From: Microcaldota archaeon
GTDB lineage: Archaea > Micrarchaeota > Micrarchaeia > Burarchaeales > JACRGF01
Reading direction: 5' to 3'
DNA: 46,261 nt
NCBI GenBank assembly: GCA_016212395.1
Contig: JACRGF010000037.1
Span: forward strand, 1-46,261
Within the stretch, counting starts at the first letter, position 1, and each line of letters begins with the position of its first letter. The notes below the pieces were generated by a model. It was not told the DNA's origin. It did not search any database and saw only the letters and a list, made by a program, of their open reading frames with translations. Both the position numbers and the translations under genes were made by a program. Of the stretch, positions 35,317-42,933 are shown one piece after another.

Positions 35317-35547
35317 TCACAAGTTCAACTTCCCTCTCGCATCAAGCAACCCCTGCCCGCTCAAAAAATCCACTCGCGCTCTCTTCCACGCTCTCTCAAA
35401 CTCAACATTTTCCACTCACGCTTGCTATTACTCAAAACGCTTTTTTAACTACTCCCCCTTCCCCAAAGTTCGTCGTTTGACGCACTATAAACATTTAAAA
35501 ACAACTTTGCCTGTAATATAACTACGGGGATAGCGTGGTGGACGTAT
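35317..35547. promoter_or_regulatory. Divergent gckA/gpmI intergenic region
   Basis: The 231-base spacer has no gene. Toward gpmI a TATA-like ATTTAAAA (35493-35500) predicts initiation near 35525, followed by GGTGG before the ATG. Toward gckA the sequence is rich in CTTCC and T-runs, and no clear minus-strand TATA box was found. Confidence 0.45.
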
Positions 35548-37245
35548 ATGAGTGGAACTACTGTTAGAACTTCAACTCGACATGCTCCGAGGGCAGCTAT
35601 TATCATTTGCGACGGCGTCGGACTCGGCACGAGAGACTCCGACAGAAACCCTTTTTGTAGAGCTAAAACACAGTTTTTTGCGAGAAAGCCTTTCAAGCCC
35701 GAGACGAGCCCAAGGCGGTTGATTGTTGAAGGAATAATGACTAACGGAAGCAAGGGGCAATTAAGCCTTCCATTATGCTCTCTCGGCGCTTCAGAAAAAG
35801 CAGTCGGGCTGCCTCAAGGTGTTGCAGGCAACAGCGAGTTGGGCCACGCGCGCATTGGCACTGGCCAAGCGTGGAAGGCAGGCGACACGTTCATGCGCGA
35901 CTTGATTGAAGACCGTTCTTTCTTTGAAAATAAGAGTGTTCAAAAAGCCCTTCACGCAGAACGAGTTCACTTGCCAATGCTGTTGTCAGATGGTGGCATT
36001 CACGCGCACACAGACGTGCTCCTCGCGTTCTTGAAAGAACGAGAGCGAGTGAGAGGCAACCGTGACGGAGTGTTCATTCACGCTATTCTCGACGGTTGGG
36101 ATTGCGCGCCCCAGTCTGCAAGCGTATACCTCGACAAGCTCGGCGATTGGAAAGACCGAGTTGTTACTCTTCTAGGAAGAAACTATGCAATGGACAAGAG
36201 CAAGAGATACCACGAAGCTACTGTTCCTGTTTACAAAGCGATGATGTTTGGAAGCAAAGCAGCTGAAGACGGAAGCGTGTACTCATTCAACGACCCTTCA
36301 GCATACCTCCAGCTCCAATACAGAACTATTGCTTACCTAGTCGCAGGCACTAGCAAAATAGTTCAAGACTGCTTGATTCACCCTGCAGTCAAACGCGGCT
36401 ACGAAGGAATGCGCAGGGAGGATGTAGTCCTTCACTTGAATTACCGCGACGACCGCGTCGGCCAGTTGGCAAACCTCTTGTCTAACCCTTCAAGCGACTT
36501 CGACTTAAGTTCTGAAGACGGAAAAAAGCTTGACAGGCCATTCTACCCTAAATTCATCAGCCTCGTAGACTTGGGCACGATGTACCCGTTCGTTGAAGTT
36601 GCTTTCCAGCGCGAGCAAATGTCGGACAGGCTGTGCGACGTGCTCGCAGCCCGCGGTGTTCAAGACCACAGAATAGTTGAAACAGTAAAGTTAAGGCACG
36701 CGACTTTCTACTTCGACGGAGCTTCAGAAGACGGTTTCAAGCAAGAGCACCACCACGTATTCCGTTCTGACGACGCGAGCCAATACCGTGCAAAACCTCA
36801 AATGAGAGCGCCTGAAATAGGAGAAAAACTAATCGCGCTAGCTTCGGACATTGGAGATGCTGCTGCTTGCTTTACCGTAAACTTTGCGAATGGAGACATG
36901 CTTGGCCACGAGGCTGTAATGGATGCTTCCGTAAAAGCTATAGAAGCAGTTGACGAACAACTCATGCGCGTAATTCCAGAATTGCAAGCGAAAGGCTTTT
37001 GGGTTGCTGTTACTGCAGACCATGGTTGTGTAGAGCGAACAACAATGCGCGACGGCACGCCAGACCCTTCACACACTACAAACAGAGTTCCTTTCGTAGT
37101 CGTCCCGCCCGCAGGAGTTTCATGCGAGTTTTCCCTGCGCGACGGTGGAGCGCTCACAGACATTGCGCCAACAGTCCTCACGCTCATGGGCTTCGAGCAA
37201 AGCATTCCAGTCCAAATGATAGGCAAATCGCTGATACAAGAATAG
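35548..37245 (+). CDS. gpmI: 2,3-BPG-independent phosphoglycerate mutase
   Basis: Interconverts 3- and 2-phosphoglycerate by a phosphoserine intermediate with two Mn ions. The 565-residue length is slightly above the usual 510-550. Seen: the N-terminal metal site IIICDGVGLG (about residues 19-27), catalytic Ser95 in AGNSELGHARIGTG, the transferase insert with LSDGGIHAHTDVL and LNYRDDR, and the C-terminal metal sites in NFANGDMLGHE and TADHGCVE. The stretch before the catalytic Ser is about 30 residues longer than usual. This is the GpmI type common in bacteria, not the archaeal ApgM type. ATG 35548 follows GGTGG at six bases. Confidence 0.93.
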   Translation: MSGTTVRTSTRHAPRAAIIICDGVGLGTRDSDRNPFCRAKTQFFARKPFKPETSPRRLIVEGIMTNGSKGQLSLPLCSLGASEKAVGLPQGVAGNSELGHARIGTGQAWKAGDTFMRDLIEDRSFFENKSVQKALHAERVHLPMLLSDGGIHAHTDVLLAFLKERERVRGNRDGVFIHAILDGWDCAPQSASVYLDKLGDWKDRVVTLLGRNYAMDKSKRYHEATVPVYKAMMFGSKAAEDGSVYSFNDPSAYLQLQYRTIAYLVAGTSKIVQDCLIHPAVKRGYEGMRREDVVLHLNYRDDRVGQLANLLSNPSSDFDLSSEDGKKLDRPFYPKFISLVDLGTMYPFVEVAFQREQMSDRLCDVLAARGVQDHRIVETVKLRHATFYFDGASEDGFKQEHHHVFRSDDASQYRAKPQMRAPEIGEKLIALASDIGDAAACFTVNFANGDMLGHEAVMDASVKAIEAVDEQLMRVIPELQAKGFWVAVTADHGCVERTTMRDGTPDPSHTTNRVPFVVVPPAGVSCEFSLRDGGALTDIAPTVLTLMGFEQSIPVQMIGKSLIQE

Positions 37246-37341
37246 TCTTGCGTCTCGAGTCCTGAGTTTTGCAGTCGTCTTTTCTATTCCTTCCAGTTTT
37301 TCTTTTGCTGAAGCGCTCTTCCAAAACAAGCATGTTCTCTC
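37246..37341. terminator. T-rich intergenic region after gpmI
   Basis: Convergent 3' ends of gpmI and the DHH gene. Plus-strand T-runs (TTTTTCTTTTG near 37300) can end gpmI transcription. A short member of the GAGTTTTGCAG repeat family lies near 37262. Confidence 0.4.
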
Positions 37342-38319
37342 TTATCCTTCCACTCTTTCTTTTGCTTTCCTCACGCACTCGTTCAACGCATTCTCAACGT
37401 CTTCTTTCTTCAAACCGCTTGCCCCGGCTGCTGCAGCATGCCCGCCCCCGCTTCCTCCAAACTCTGCGCCTATTTCCTTCATCAACTCTGCTGCATTCAC
37501 TCTCTCGCTCAACTCATTGTGCACTCGCGCACTAATTCTCCCGCTCTCGCACGAACAGCCAACGAACGCGACATCTGCCCCTAATTCTACTAGAGCGCTC
37601 GCAGCGCCTGCCTCAAAAGAGCCGACTTCAGAACTAGCAATCAGCACTTCCCCTACTTTCTCGAACTCTACCCTCTGGCATGCTTTCAGCACTGCTATTC
37701 TCTGCGACACGTCAGCGCGTTTTTCAACTAACGCCCGCACTTCAGCATACTTTCCTCCACTCATTCCAAGCAGTTCTCCTGCATACAAGAAAGTTTTCTC
37801 GCGCGCGTTCTTGAACTCCGCAGAATCAGCTATTATTCCAGCAAGCAGGCACGTTGCAGTCTTTCCATCCACTCTCGCTTTCAACTCTCTTAATGCTTCG
37901 AAAACTATTTCGCTCGCACTGCTCGCCTTTTCGTCAACAAAAAAGTTTCCAGCTTCAACGCAGTCAGAATGCTTCGAGTGATGGTCCACGACGGCATCGA
38001 AAACAATCGCTTTCGCAGCTTCTCCAAGCATTGCGCGAGAATTAGCATCCACTAAAATAATTTTCTGCTTTTTCGCTTTTTGCCTCTTCAATTCAGCAAT
38101 TTTTTCTATCTTCACTCCTGTTGTTTGAGCTATTTTTTTCGCAGAAGAAGAGAGCACGTCGCTCGAGGCAATGCGCGCTTTTTTCAGCACAACGCGCAGC
38201 CCGACAGCGCTTCCCAAAGCGTCAGCATCAGCGAGCGAGTGCAGTAACACGACGAATTCTTCACCCGCGTTTTTCTTCAAGTAATCCAAAAGCTTCACGA
38301 AACACTCTTGAAACTCCAA
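37342..38319 (-). CDS. DHH-family phosphoesterase
   Basis: A 325-residue DHH/DHHA1 phosphoesterase, probably a nuclease acting on short oligonucleotides or pAp, like NrnA or archaeal RecJ-like proteins. The metal-binding motifs are HSLADADALGS (residues 27-37), ILVDANSRAML (about 92), VVDHHSKHS (about 110) and an FGGSGGGHAAAAG DHHA1 motif (about 287-299). The start TTG 38319 is the least certain part; GTG 38298 is an alternative. It is the last gene of the exosome superoperon, a position often taken by a DHH gene, which fits a role in finishing RNA breakdown (inference). Confidence 0.88.
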   Translation of the reverse strand: MEFQECFVKLLDYLKKNAGEEFVVLLHSLADADALGSAVGLRVVLKKARIASSDVLSSSAKKIAQTTGVKIEKIAELKRQKAKKQKIILVDANSRAMLGEAAKAIVFDAVVDHHSKHSDCVEAGNFFVDEKASSASEIVFEALRELKARVDGKTATCLLAGIIADSAEFKNAREKTFLYAGELLGMSGGKYAEVRALVEKRADVSQRIAVLKACQRVEFEKVGEVLIASSEVGSFEAGAASALVELGADVAFVGCSCESGRISARVHNELSERVNAAELMKEIGAEFGGSGGGHAAAAGASGLKKEDVENALNECVRKAKERVEG

Positions 38320-38503
38320 ACTTTTAATTCTTCCCCCGCTTCAGGACAGCGACGAAACGAGGCAAAACCAGCCGAAACTTAAACTCGAGCCTCTCGCAAA
38401 CAAAAGTACTGCAAAACCCAGAGGCAAAACTAGACTTCGATTTTCAACTTTCTGAAAAATGCAAACGTCTCCAAACTCCAAAACCTCTAAACTTCAAAAC
38501 TTT
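38320..38503. repeat. Intergenic repeat region before DHH gene
   Basis: A 184-base spacer inside the superoperon. It contains inverted members of the T/G repeat family (CTCCAAAACCTCTAAACTTC, then AAAAC; TACTGCAAAACCC), so in transcript sense it reads GTTTTG...AGTTTAGAGGTTTTGGAG. No gene is seen. Confidence 0.5.
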
Positions 38504-38848
38504 TTACGCCCCGCCTTTTCCCATTGCGGATTCAAGTTCTTTCTTCAAGCTTTCAAGGCGTTCCCTCATTTTTTCTTCCTGCCTCGTCAACGCCTTCACG
38601 CGCACGTCCGTTGATTCTTTTCTTTCCTTTAATTCCTTCTCGCTTTCCTCTCGCGTTGCTTCTATCAACAGCGTTCCTACTGACCTGAAAACAGCTCCTT
38701 TTGCTTTCTTCAATTCTTCGCTCGCGTCGTCTATCTCTTCCAATTGGAGCTTCAACTGCTGTTTTTGAATCATCAACATTTGCAGTTGCGACTGCAAGTT
38801 TTGAAACTCGTTCAATTTCCCTTCCAATTCTTCTCTCGAGCCAACCAT
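38504..38848 (-). CDS. pfdB: Prefoldin beta subunit
   Basis: Subunit of the hexameric prefoldin (GimC) chaperone that hands unfolded proteins to the thermosome. It has 114 residues with two long coiled coils (about 5-50 and 70-108) flanking a short beta-hairpin region (GAVFRSVGTLLIEATREE), the beta-type arrangement. ATG 38848 follows GGGGTG. Pcc1 ends 16 bases upstream. Prefoldin beta is a usual distal member of the exosome superoperon. Confidence 0.92.
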   Translation of the reverse strand: MVGSREELEGKLNEFQNLQSQLQMLMIQKQQLKLQLEEIDDASEELKKAKGAVFRSVGTLLIEATREESEKELKERKESTDVRVKALTRQEEKMRERLESLKKELESAMGKGGA

Positions 38849-38864
38849 TCCAACACACCCCTTT

Positions 38865-39107
38865 TTATCCAGAACAAATTTTCTTCACGCTTTTCACTAC
38901 GTTCAACAGCCTCAAATACGAATTTACAGACGCGCGCAGAGTTGCCAAGTCTTCCGCAGTTATTTTCACCGCAAGCTCGCGCCCGTTCTTCTCCAATTTC
39001 ACTTCGCTTTTCTTCTTGAACTCTGTCTCCTGCACGAGGCTTTCAAAAGCGGTTTTTACGTCGGATTCGCTTTCAAACTCCACTTTCAATTCAGCCTTGC
39101 ACTTCAT
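38865..39107 (-). CDS. pcc1: KEOPS complex subunit Pcc1-like
   Basis: An 80-residue Pcc1-like protein: FESESDVKTAFESLVQET, then a basic beta strand and ITAEDLATLRASVNSYLRLL, the alpha/beta pattern of Pcc1. Pcc1 bridges the Kae1-containing KEOPS complex that makes t6A on tRNA. ATG 39107 follows GGCGTGGTAG. The gene lies between rpoP and prefoldin beta as in many archaea. Directly upstream are two decayed copies of its own 5' coding sequence. Confidence 0.85.
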   Translation of the reverse strand: MKCKAELKVEFESESDVKTAFESLVQETEFKKKSEVKLEKNGRELAVKITAEDLATLRASVNSYLRLLNVVKSVKKICSG

Positions 39108-39234
39108 TCTACCACGCCTTTCTCTTTGCTTTCAAACTTTGCATTCTACTTCGAACGTTTTTCACTCTCGCTTTCAAACTTCACGTTAAATTCTATTTTT
39201 CGTGCTTTACTCACTTTCATTCTTCTTCTCTTCT
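39108..39234 (-). pseudogene. Decayed tandem copies of the pcc1 5' end
   Basis: On the minus strand a 24-codon frame at 39146-39220 reads KARKIEFNVKFESESEKRSK and resembles the Pcc1 start (AELKVEFESESD). At DNA level GTGAAGTTTGAAAGCGA compares with GTGGAGTTTGAAAGCGA in pcc1. A third partial copy (CAAAGTTTGAAAGCAAAGAG) lies at about 39124-39143. Translation of these remnants is doubtful. Confidence 0.45.
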
Positions 39235-39366
39235 TTACTTTGCTTTCACTTCCCTCGCGACCGGCTGGCGTGCTTTAGACAATATCCTGCACGCGCAGTA
39301 AGGGCAGCGGACAAAGTTCGGGTCAAGCTCCTTAATATCCTTCTTGCACTTCCAACACTTATACAC
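39235..39366 (-). CDS. rpoP: RNA polymerase subunit P (RpoP)
   Basis: A 43-residue zinc-ribbon subunit of archaeal RNA polymerase (Rpb12 homologue). It reads YKCWKCKKDI, ELDPNFVRCPYC and ACRILSKARQPV, the family pattern C-x2-C, C-x2-C, then RIL. The residue after the second pair is followed by an extra Cys (CPYCAC) where Gly/Ser/Tyr is more usual. GTG 39366 is preceded by GAGGTG with a six-base gap. The gene was found by translating the gap between eL43 and pcc1, and is in its usual superoperon place. Confidence 0.93.
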   Translation of the reverse strand: MYKCWKCKKDIKELDPNFVRCPYCACRILSKARQPVAREVKAK

Positions 39367-39393
39367 GCAAAACACCTCTCTCGTTATAACGTT

Positions 39394-39472
39394 GAAAAAG
39401 TCTTTAAGACTTTTTCATTTTATTAAAATTTCCCTGAAATTTTAATGCTAAAAAAATCTCACGATTTTTTTA
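39394..39472. terminator. Three successive perfect hairpins
   Basis: Between rpoP and eL43 are three A/T-rich inverted repeats. The first (39394-39416) has arms GAAAAAGTCTT/AAGACTTTTTC. The second (39422-39446) has arms ATTAAAATTTC/GAAATTTTAAT with loop CCT. The third (39449-39472) has arms TAAAAAAATC/GATTTTTTTA with loop TCAC. The stop codon of eL43 lies in the third loop. They may act as RNA-processing or attenuation sites within the operon; the minus-strand T-run could also stop part of the transcription. Confidence 0.65.
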
Positions 39473-39698
39473 AGTCTTCTATTATTTTAGATCCAGCTTC
39501 TCCAATTGGCGTTGTTGCTGCGTATGCTCCTCCTGAGAACGTCGTGCCGCAACTCCTGCACGTCCACACTGCAAAGCCTTTTCTCTTCACTTTCTTTTTT
39601 CCGCATGCCGGGCAGAAATACTTGCTGCGTTTCGATTTTGAAACTGCATTAACTCGCTTGCGTATTTCAGCTCCGCATCTCACACTGAACTTCACCAT
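39459..39698 (-). CDS. rpl37ae: Ribosomal protein eL43 (L37Ae)
   Basis: A 79-residue zinc-ribbon protein of the large ribosomal subunit. It has IRKRVNAVSKSKRSKYFCPA, CPACGKKKVKRKG, WTCRSCGTTFSGGAYAATTP; the two C-x2-C pairs bind zinc. The N-terminus is short compared with homologues that have an added GxxGRFGxRYG segment. ATG 39698 follows AAGGTGATGG. Co-location with exosome genes is typical. The last codons form the descending arm of a strong hairpin. Confidence 0.93.
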   Translation of the reverse strand: MVKFSVRCGAEIRKRVNAVSKSKRSKYFCPACGKKKVKRKGFAVWTCRSCGTTFSGGAYAATTPIGEAGSKIIEDLKKS

Positions 39699-39735
39699 AA
39701 TCCATCACCTTGAAAAACGTTTTTTTTTTCCTCCG

Positions 39736-40509
39736 TTAAACCAACAGTTTTCTCAATTCTTTTCCTTTCTCGAGCGACTTGTCTATAAGCGCGTCTATCT
39801 CGCTTACTTTCAACGCGCCCCTGCCTGACTTTTGGACTGCGCACACTGTTTCAGGCACTGTCGCAATCGTTATCCTCGCGTCAGTAGCTGCTTCCTCGTC
39901 CACGCTCGCGTCGAGCACTATTGCTTCGCCGATTTTCGCGAACGTGCACGCGACTACTTTCTCGCCGAGCTTCAAGCTTCCAACATGCTCTGTGCGGATT
40001 ATTTTGCATTCCTCTACTCTCGGCATTTTCACGTCAAGCAAAGCCGCCATTGCAGCAAGAGCGCTCGCGTCAATCAAGTTTCCCGAGTGGTCAAGCACGT
40101 ACAAGTCTATGAACAACGACATTACTTTGCCTTCCTCCAAGTAAAAAGATTCCAAGTCTATTGTTTCCGAGCTTCTAATGCCCCTGTCAACTATTCTCGC
40201 GAGCTCTATCGAGTTCTCGTTAGGCGGCCCAGGCTCGAAGTAAGGCGATGCCAATGGAAGCAATTCCGAGCTTGTTGACATTATGCCTTCATTCGGCCTG
40301 TCCGGGAACGGCGTTCCAACTCCAATTTTCACTGCAGCAAGCACTTGCGTTTTTCCAATGCGCGCGAGCGCGCTTCCTTCTGCTGAAGACAACACGCCTT
40401 TCTTCAACGCTATTTCCCTGTAGTCGAAAAAACCGCGTTCTTCAGGCCTCTTGCCTTTCTTTAAAACTTCTTGAACATAGTCACGTTTTACTTCGTCTAA
40501 AATTTCCAC
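39736..40509 (-). CDS. rrp42: Exosome complex subunit Rrp42
   Basis: Non-catalytic RNase PH-fold subunit that alternates with Rrp41 in the hexameric ring of the archaeal exosome. The 257-residue length is normal. Seen: RPEERGFFDYREIAL, GSALARIGKTQVLAAVKIGV, ENSIELARIVDRGIRSSETI, and LYVLDHSGNLIDASALAAMAALLDVKMP. GTG 40509 is chosen because GAGGTG ends six bases upstream; the site straddles the stop of rrp41, so the two are translationally coupled. Confidence 0.95.
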   Translation of the reverse strand: MEILDEVKRDYVQEVLKKGKRPEERGFFDYREIALKKGVLSSAEGSALARIGKTQVLAAVKIGVGTPFPDRPNEGIMSTSSELLPLASPYFEPGPPNENSIELARIVDRGIRSSETIDLESFYLEEGKVMSLFIDLYVLDHSGNLIDASALAAMAALLDVKMPRVEECKIIRTEHVGSLKLGEKVVACTFAKIGEAIVLDASVDEEAATDARITIATVPETVCAVQKSGRGALKVSEIDALIDKSLEKGKELRKLLV

Positions 40510-40519
40510 GATAAACACC

Positions 40520-41269
40520 TCAAACTCCGTTGTTTTCTCCCTCTATTTCCGCTTTCTTTTTCTCGTAAACTTCCTTCAACGCGTTCACCTGCACTTCGTG
40601 AATATACTCCGACGCTGCTTCAGCCATTTCAAACGCCTTGCCCAACTCTTGCTTTGAAAGCAACCCGTCCATTTGAAACAGCAAAACGTCCTTGTTGCGT
40701 GCTGCGAACGCGATGGGCACGTCGCTCTCCCCGTGATTATCTTCAATCTTGTTGCAGTCAAGCACGAGCTCGCCGTCCACTTTCCCGACAGCAACTGCAG
40801 ACACCAAGTCCTTCATTGGAATGCCGGCGTTCGCCAGCGCGACGCTCGCTGCAGTAATTCCAGCGCACCTCGTCCCGCCGTCAGCCTGCAAAACTTCAAT
40901 GTACACATCAATGGCAGTCTTCGGAAACTGTTCCGAGAGAACAACGTTCTCGAAAACTTCCCTAATCACTTTGCTCAACTCTATAGAACGCCTCGAAGGA
41001 CCGCTTCTCCCGTGCTCTTCAAGCGAAGCGAAAGGCGCCATTACATACCTGCACCTGACGCACGCCTTGTAAGGATTCATATCATGCCTCGGAACGCACT
41101 CGCGCGGCCCGTACACTGCAGCCAATATTTTATTCTCGCCCCACTCCAAGTAAGCAGACCCGTCAGCCCTGTGAAGAAAACCAGCAGTAATCTTCAAACT
41201 CCTCAAATCACCAGGCTTCCTCCCGTCAGTCCTCACTCCATTCACAATCAATTTCGGCTTTTCTCCCAT
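40520..41269 (-). CDS. rrp41: Exosome complex catalytic subunit Rrp41
   Basis: Phosphorolytic 3'-5' exoribonuclease subunit of the archaeal exosome. At 249 residues it is standard length. RTDGRKPGDLRSLKI, the RNA- and phosphate-contact region GRSGPSRRSIELSKVIREVF, LQADGGTRCAGITAAS (phosphate binding), and the NHGESDVPIAF loop with the catalytic Asp are present. ATG 41269 follows GGTGGTTT. rrp42 begins 10 bases after its end. Confidence 0.95.
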   Translation of the reverse strand: MGEKPKLIVNGVRTDGRKPGDLRSLKITAGFLHRADGSAYLEWGENKILAAVYGPRECVPRHDMNPYKACVRCRYVMAPFASLEEHGRSGPSRRSIELSKVIREVFENVVLSEQFPKTAIDVYIEVLQADGGTRCAGITAASVALANAGIPMKDLVSAVAVGKVDGELVLDCNKIEDNHGESDVPIAFAARNKDVLLFQMDGLLSKQELGKAFEMAEAASEYIHEVQVNALKEVYEKKKAEIEGENNGV

Positions 41270-41377
41270 TCAAACCACCAACAATAAACCGTTTCGAGGT
41301 TTTGAAGTTTTGCAGTTTCGAGAATTATTCATAACCCCAAACTTCTAAACTCCTAAACACGAAACTTCAAAACAATT
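41270..41377. repeat. Intergenic repeat between rrp41 and rrp4
   Basis: Contains GAGGTTTTGAAGTTTTGCAG (41296 onward) facing right and, some 35 bases on, CCCCAAACTTCTAAACTCCT facing left. These are members of the T/G repeat family in opposite orientation, so the transcript could fold them together. Confidence 0.5.
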
Positions 41378-42037
41378 CTACTGCCTCGCTCCTTCCACGT
41401 CGTTCCTCTCGCTTAGTTCAGCGATTCCCGCAACGCTTCCGTTCGCCATTTCCTTCTTCAAGAACGCCTGCACCCTGTCCGTCAACCCGGACACGTGCGC
41501 TTCAGCTTCAATCTTGAACACCGCGCGCGCTGCAAGCGACGTGTCGCCACCGCGAATCCACACGCGCCCGTTCTTCCCAACTCTAATCTCGCTCTTCGTA
41601 GCCTCGACAATCATGCCTATCATCGAATTCTTTTTTCCAATCAGCCTCGGCACTTTCGTTGGAGTAATGTCTATAATGTGGCCTCCGAACAAAACGAACG
41701 CTTCTATCAAATTAACGTTCTTCACTTCGTCAACACTGCTCACTTTCGCGGCAATCACGTCCCCGAGCCTCAACGGCTTCCTGCAGTCCCTTGAAGACAT
41801 GAAACCCTTGTAAGCGCAGTTCACGTCCACAGTGTAACCCGCAAACTTCACTTCCTCGACAACTCCGATTATAACATCATCAAACCTCGGGTTGTACGTC
41901 CCCTGAAGCGACACGAGCCTGCCCTCCTGCTCGTCAAACAAGCCAACTACAGTCGCTCGCGCCTTCCCGCCTTCAACGTACGTGCTCGGAATATTTTTTG
42001 CATCCCCAACAGATTCACCCGGAACAACAATCTTCAC
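41378..42037 (-). CDS. rrp4: Exosome RNA-binding subunit Rrp4
   Basis: Cap subunit of the exosome that binds RNA substrates. It has 219 residues: an N-terminal domain (KIVVPGESVGDA, YVEGG), an S1 domain (about 60-135, DVIIGVVEEVKFAGYTVDVN, LRLGDVIAAKV) and a KH domain (about 145-200, RLIGKKNSMIGMIVEATKSE). GTG 42037 follows GGAG by nine bases and matches the usual N-terminus; a longer frame adds a hydrophobic, Cys-rich stretch unlike any Rrp4. Confidence 0.94.
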   Translation of the reverse strand: MKIVVPGESVGDAKNIPSTYVEGGKARATVVGLFDEQEGRLVSLQGTYNPRFDDVIIGVVEEVKFAGYTVDVNCAYKGFMSSRDCRKPLRLGDVIAAKVSSVDEVKNVNLIEAFVLFGGHIIDITPTKVPRLIGKKNSMIGMIVEATKSEIRVGKNGRVWIRGGDTSLAARAVFKIEAEAHVSGLTDRVQAFLKKEMANGSVAGIAELSERNDVEGARQ

Positions 42038-42195
42038 ACCAATCAACTCCAAACAAAACAAACAATATAAACAAAAATCAAAATTTTCTACACGTTCAAC
42101 AAACACAATCAACTTTCAACCACTCGCTACACCAACAATTTTTTTTCTTCTTTTTTATTTTTCTTTTCTGTTTCTTCTTTTTATTTTTTCTTTTT
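42038..42195. other. Poly-pyrimidine tract between rrp4 and SBDS
   Basis: A 158-base spacer. From 42138 to 42205 the plus strand is nearly pure T/C, hence the minus-strand transcript is an A/G-rich leader for rrp4. A U-run terminator would need the opposite strand, so it is not a terminator for this operon. No gene is seen. Confidence 0.45.
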
Positions 42196-42894
42196 TCATT
42201 TCTTCAACAATTTCGTTTCTACTCTTCCTCCAGTCAGCTTGTTTACTTTGTCGTAGAATTCTGCTTGCACTCCTGCAGGCATTTCAACAACGGCGATAAA
42301 GCTTCCGTCCTTCTGCCACTCTTCCTGCTGCATGTTGTACTCTTTCAGCGCTCCGTATGATTTCGACGCGAATTCTGCTGGAATTCTTATCGCAACACGC
42401 GCTTTCTCGAATTTCAACGGGAGAAGAAGCCTCAGCGACTTCAGCACTTCCTCCAACTGCGATTCAGCGTCTTTAAACATGTCCACGTGAACGCGCGCTT
42501 CCTCCATTGCTTTTTCAATGCGCTGCGGAGGGTGAGGCGCTCCAGTGCGCGGGTCTACACACTCGCGCGCGAGAATCGCGACTATTTTTTTCCTCTTCTC
42601 TTCAAGCATCTGCCTTTTCTGGTCTGTCGTCAACTGTATTTCTCCCCTCGCAAAAATCTGTTTCGCGACTTCGAAAACGTCGACAGTCCCAAAAGCCTTC
42701 TTTAACGCGTCTTCCTTGTGCCTGTCCCCCTTGCGCGCGTCCTTGAAAACTTCCTCTACAACGAGAACGTTCGTTAAATCTTTTCTCTTCCCGACTTTAA
42801 AATCATATCCATTCTTGGGCTCCACGAGTATCTCAAAATGCTCCCCGTGCAAATCTAAGTGCGCAATTATGGCGTTATCAAGAGTCGCAGCCAT
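42196..42894 (-). CDS. sbds: Ribosome maturation factor SBDS
   Basis: Shwachman-Bodian-Diamond syndrome protein homologue that, with an EF-2-like GTPase, readies the large subunit for translation. The length of 232 residues is normal. Domain I (about 1-90) shows LVEPKNGYDFKVGKRKDLTN and VFKDARKGDRHKEDALKKAF; domain II has CVDPRTGAPHPPQRIEKAME; domain III is the ferredoxin-like C-terminus (LLPLKFEKARVAIRIPAEFA). ATG 42894 lies after AAGAGGT. It is between psmA and rrp4, its usual superoperon place. Confidence 0.95.
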   Translation of the reverse strand: MAATLDNAIIAHLDLHGEHFEILVEPKNGYDFKVGKRKDLTNVLVVEEVFKDARKGDRHKEDALKKAFGTVDVFEVAKQIFARGEIQLTTDQKRQMLEEKRKKIVAILARECVDPRTGAPHPPQRIEKAMEEARVHVDMFKDAESQLEEVLKSLRLLLPLKFEKARVAIRIPAEFASKSYGALKEYNMQQEEWQKDGSFIAVVEMPAGVQAEFYDKVNKLTGGRVETKLLKK

Positions 42895-42933
42895 CTCTCC
42901 ATACCTCTTAAAAGCAAGCAGGCGAGGAAAACT

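Noticed and set aside
34156-35521. Plus-strand frames opposite gckA (Ser/Thr/Phe-rich)
   Set aside because: They are the antisense of a well-supported kinase gene with conserved motifs and have no ribosome sites.
38865-39107. pcc1 as an exosome or ribosomal subunit
   Set aside because: Size and the ITAEDLATLRASVNSYLRLL pattern fit Pcc1 and no ribosomal or exosome family of this length.
42138-42205. Poly-T tract as a terminator for the superoperon
   Set aside because: The operon is transcribed from the other strand, so its RNA is A/G-rich here and lacks a U-run.
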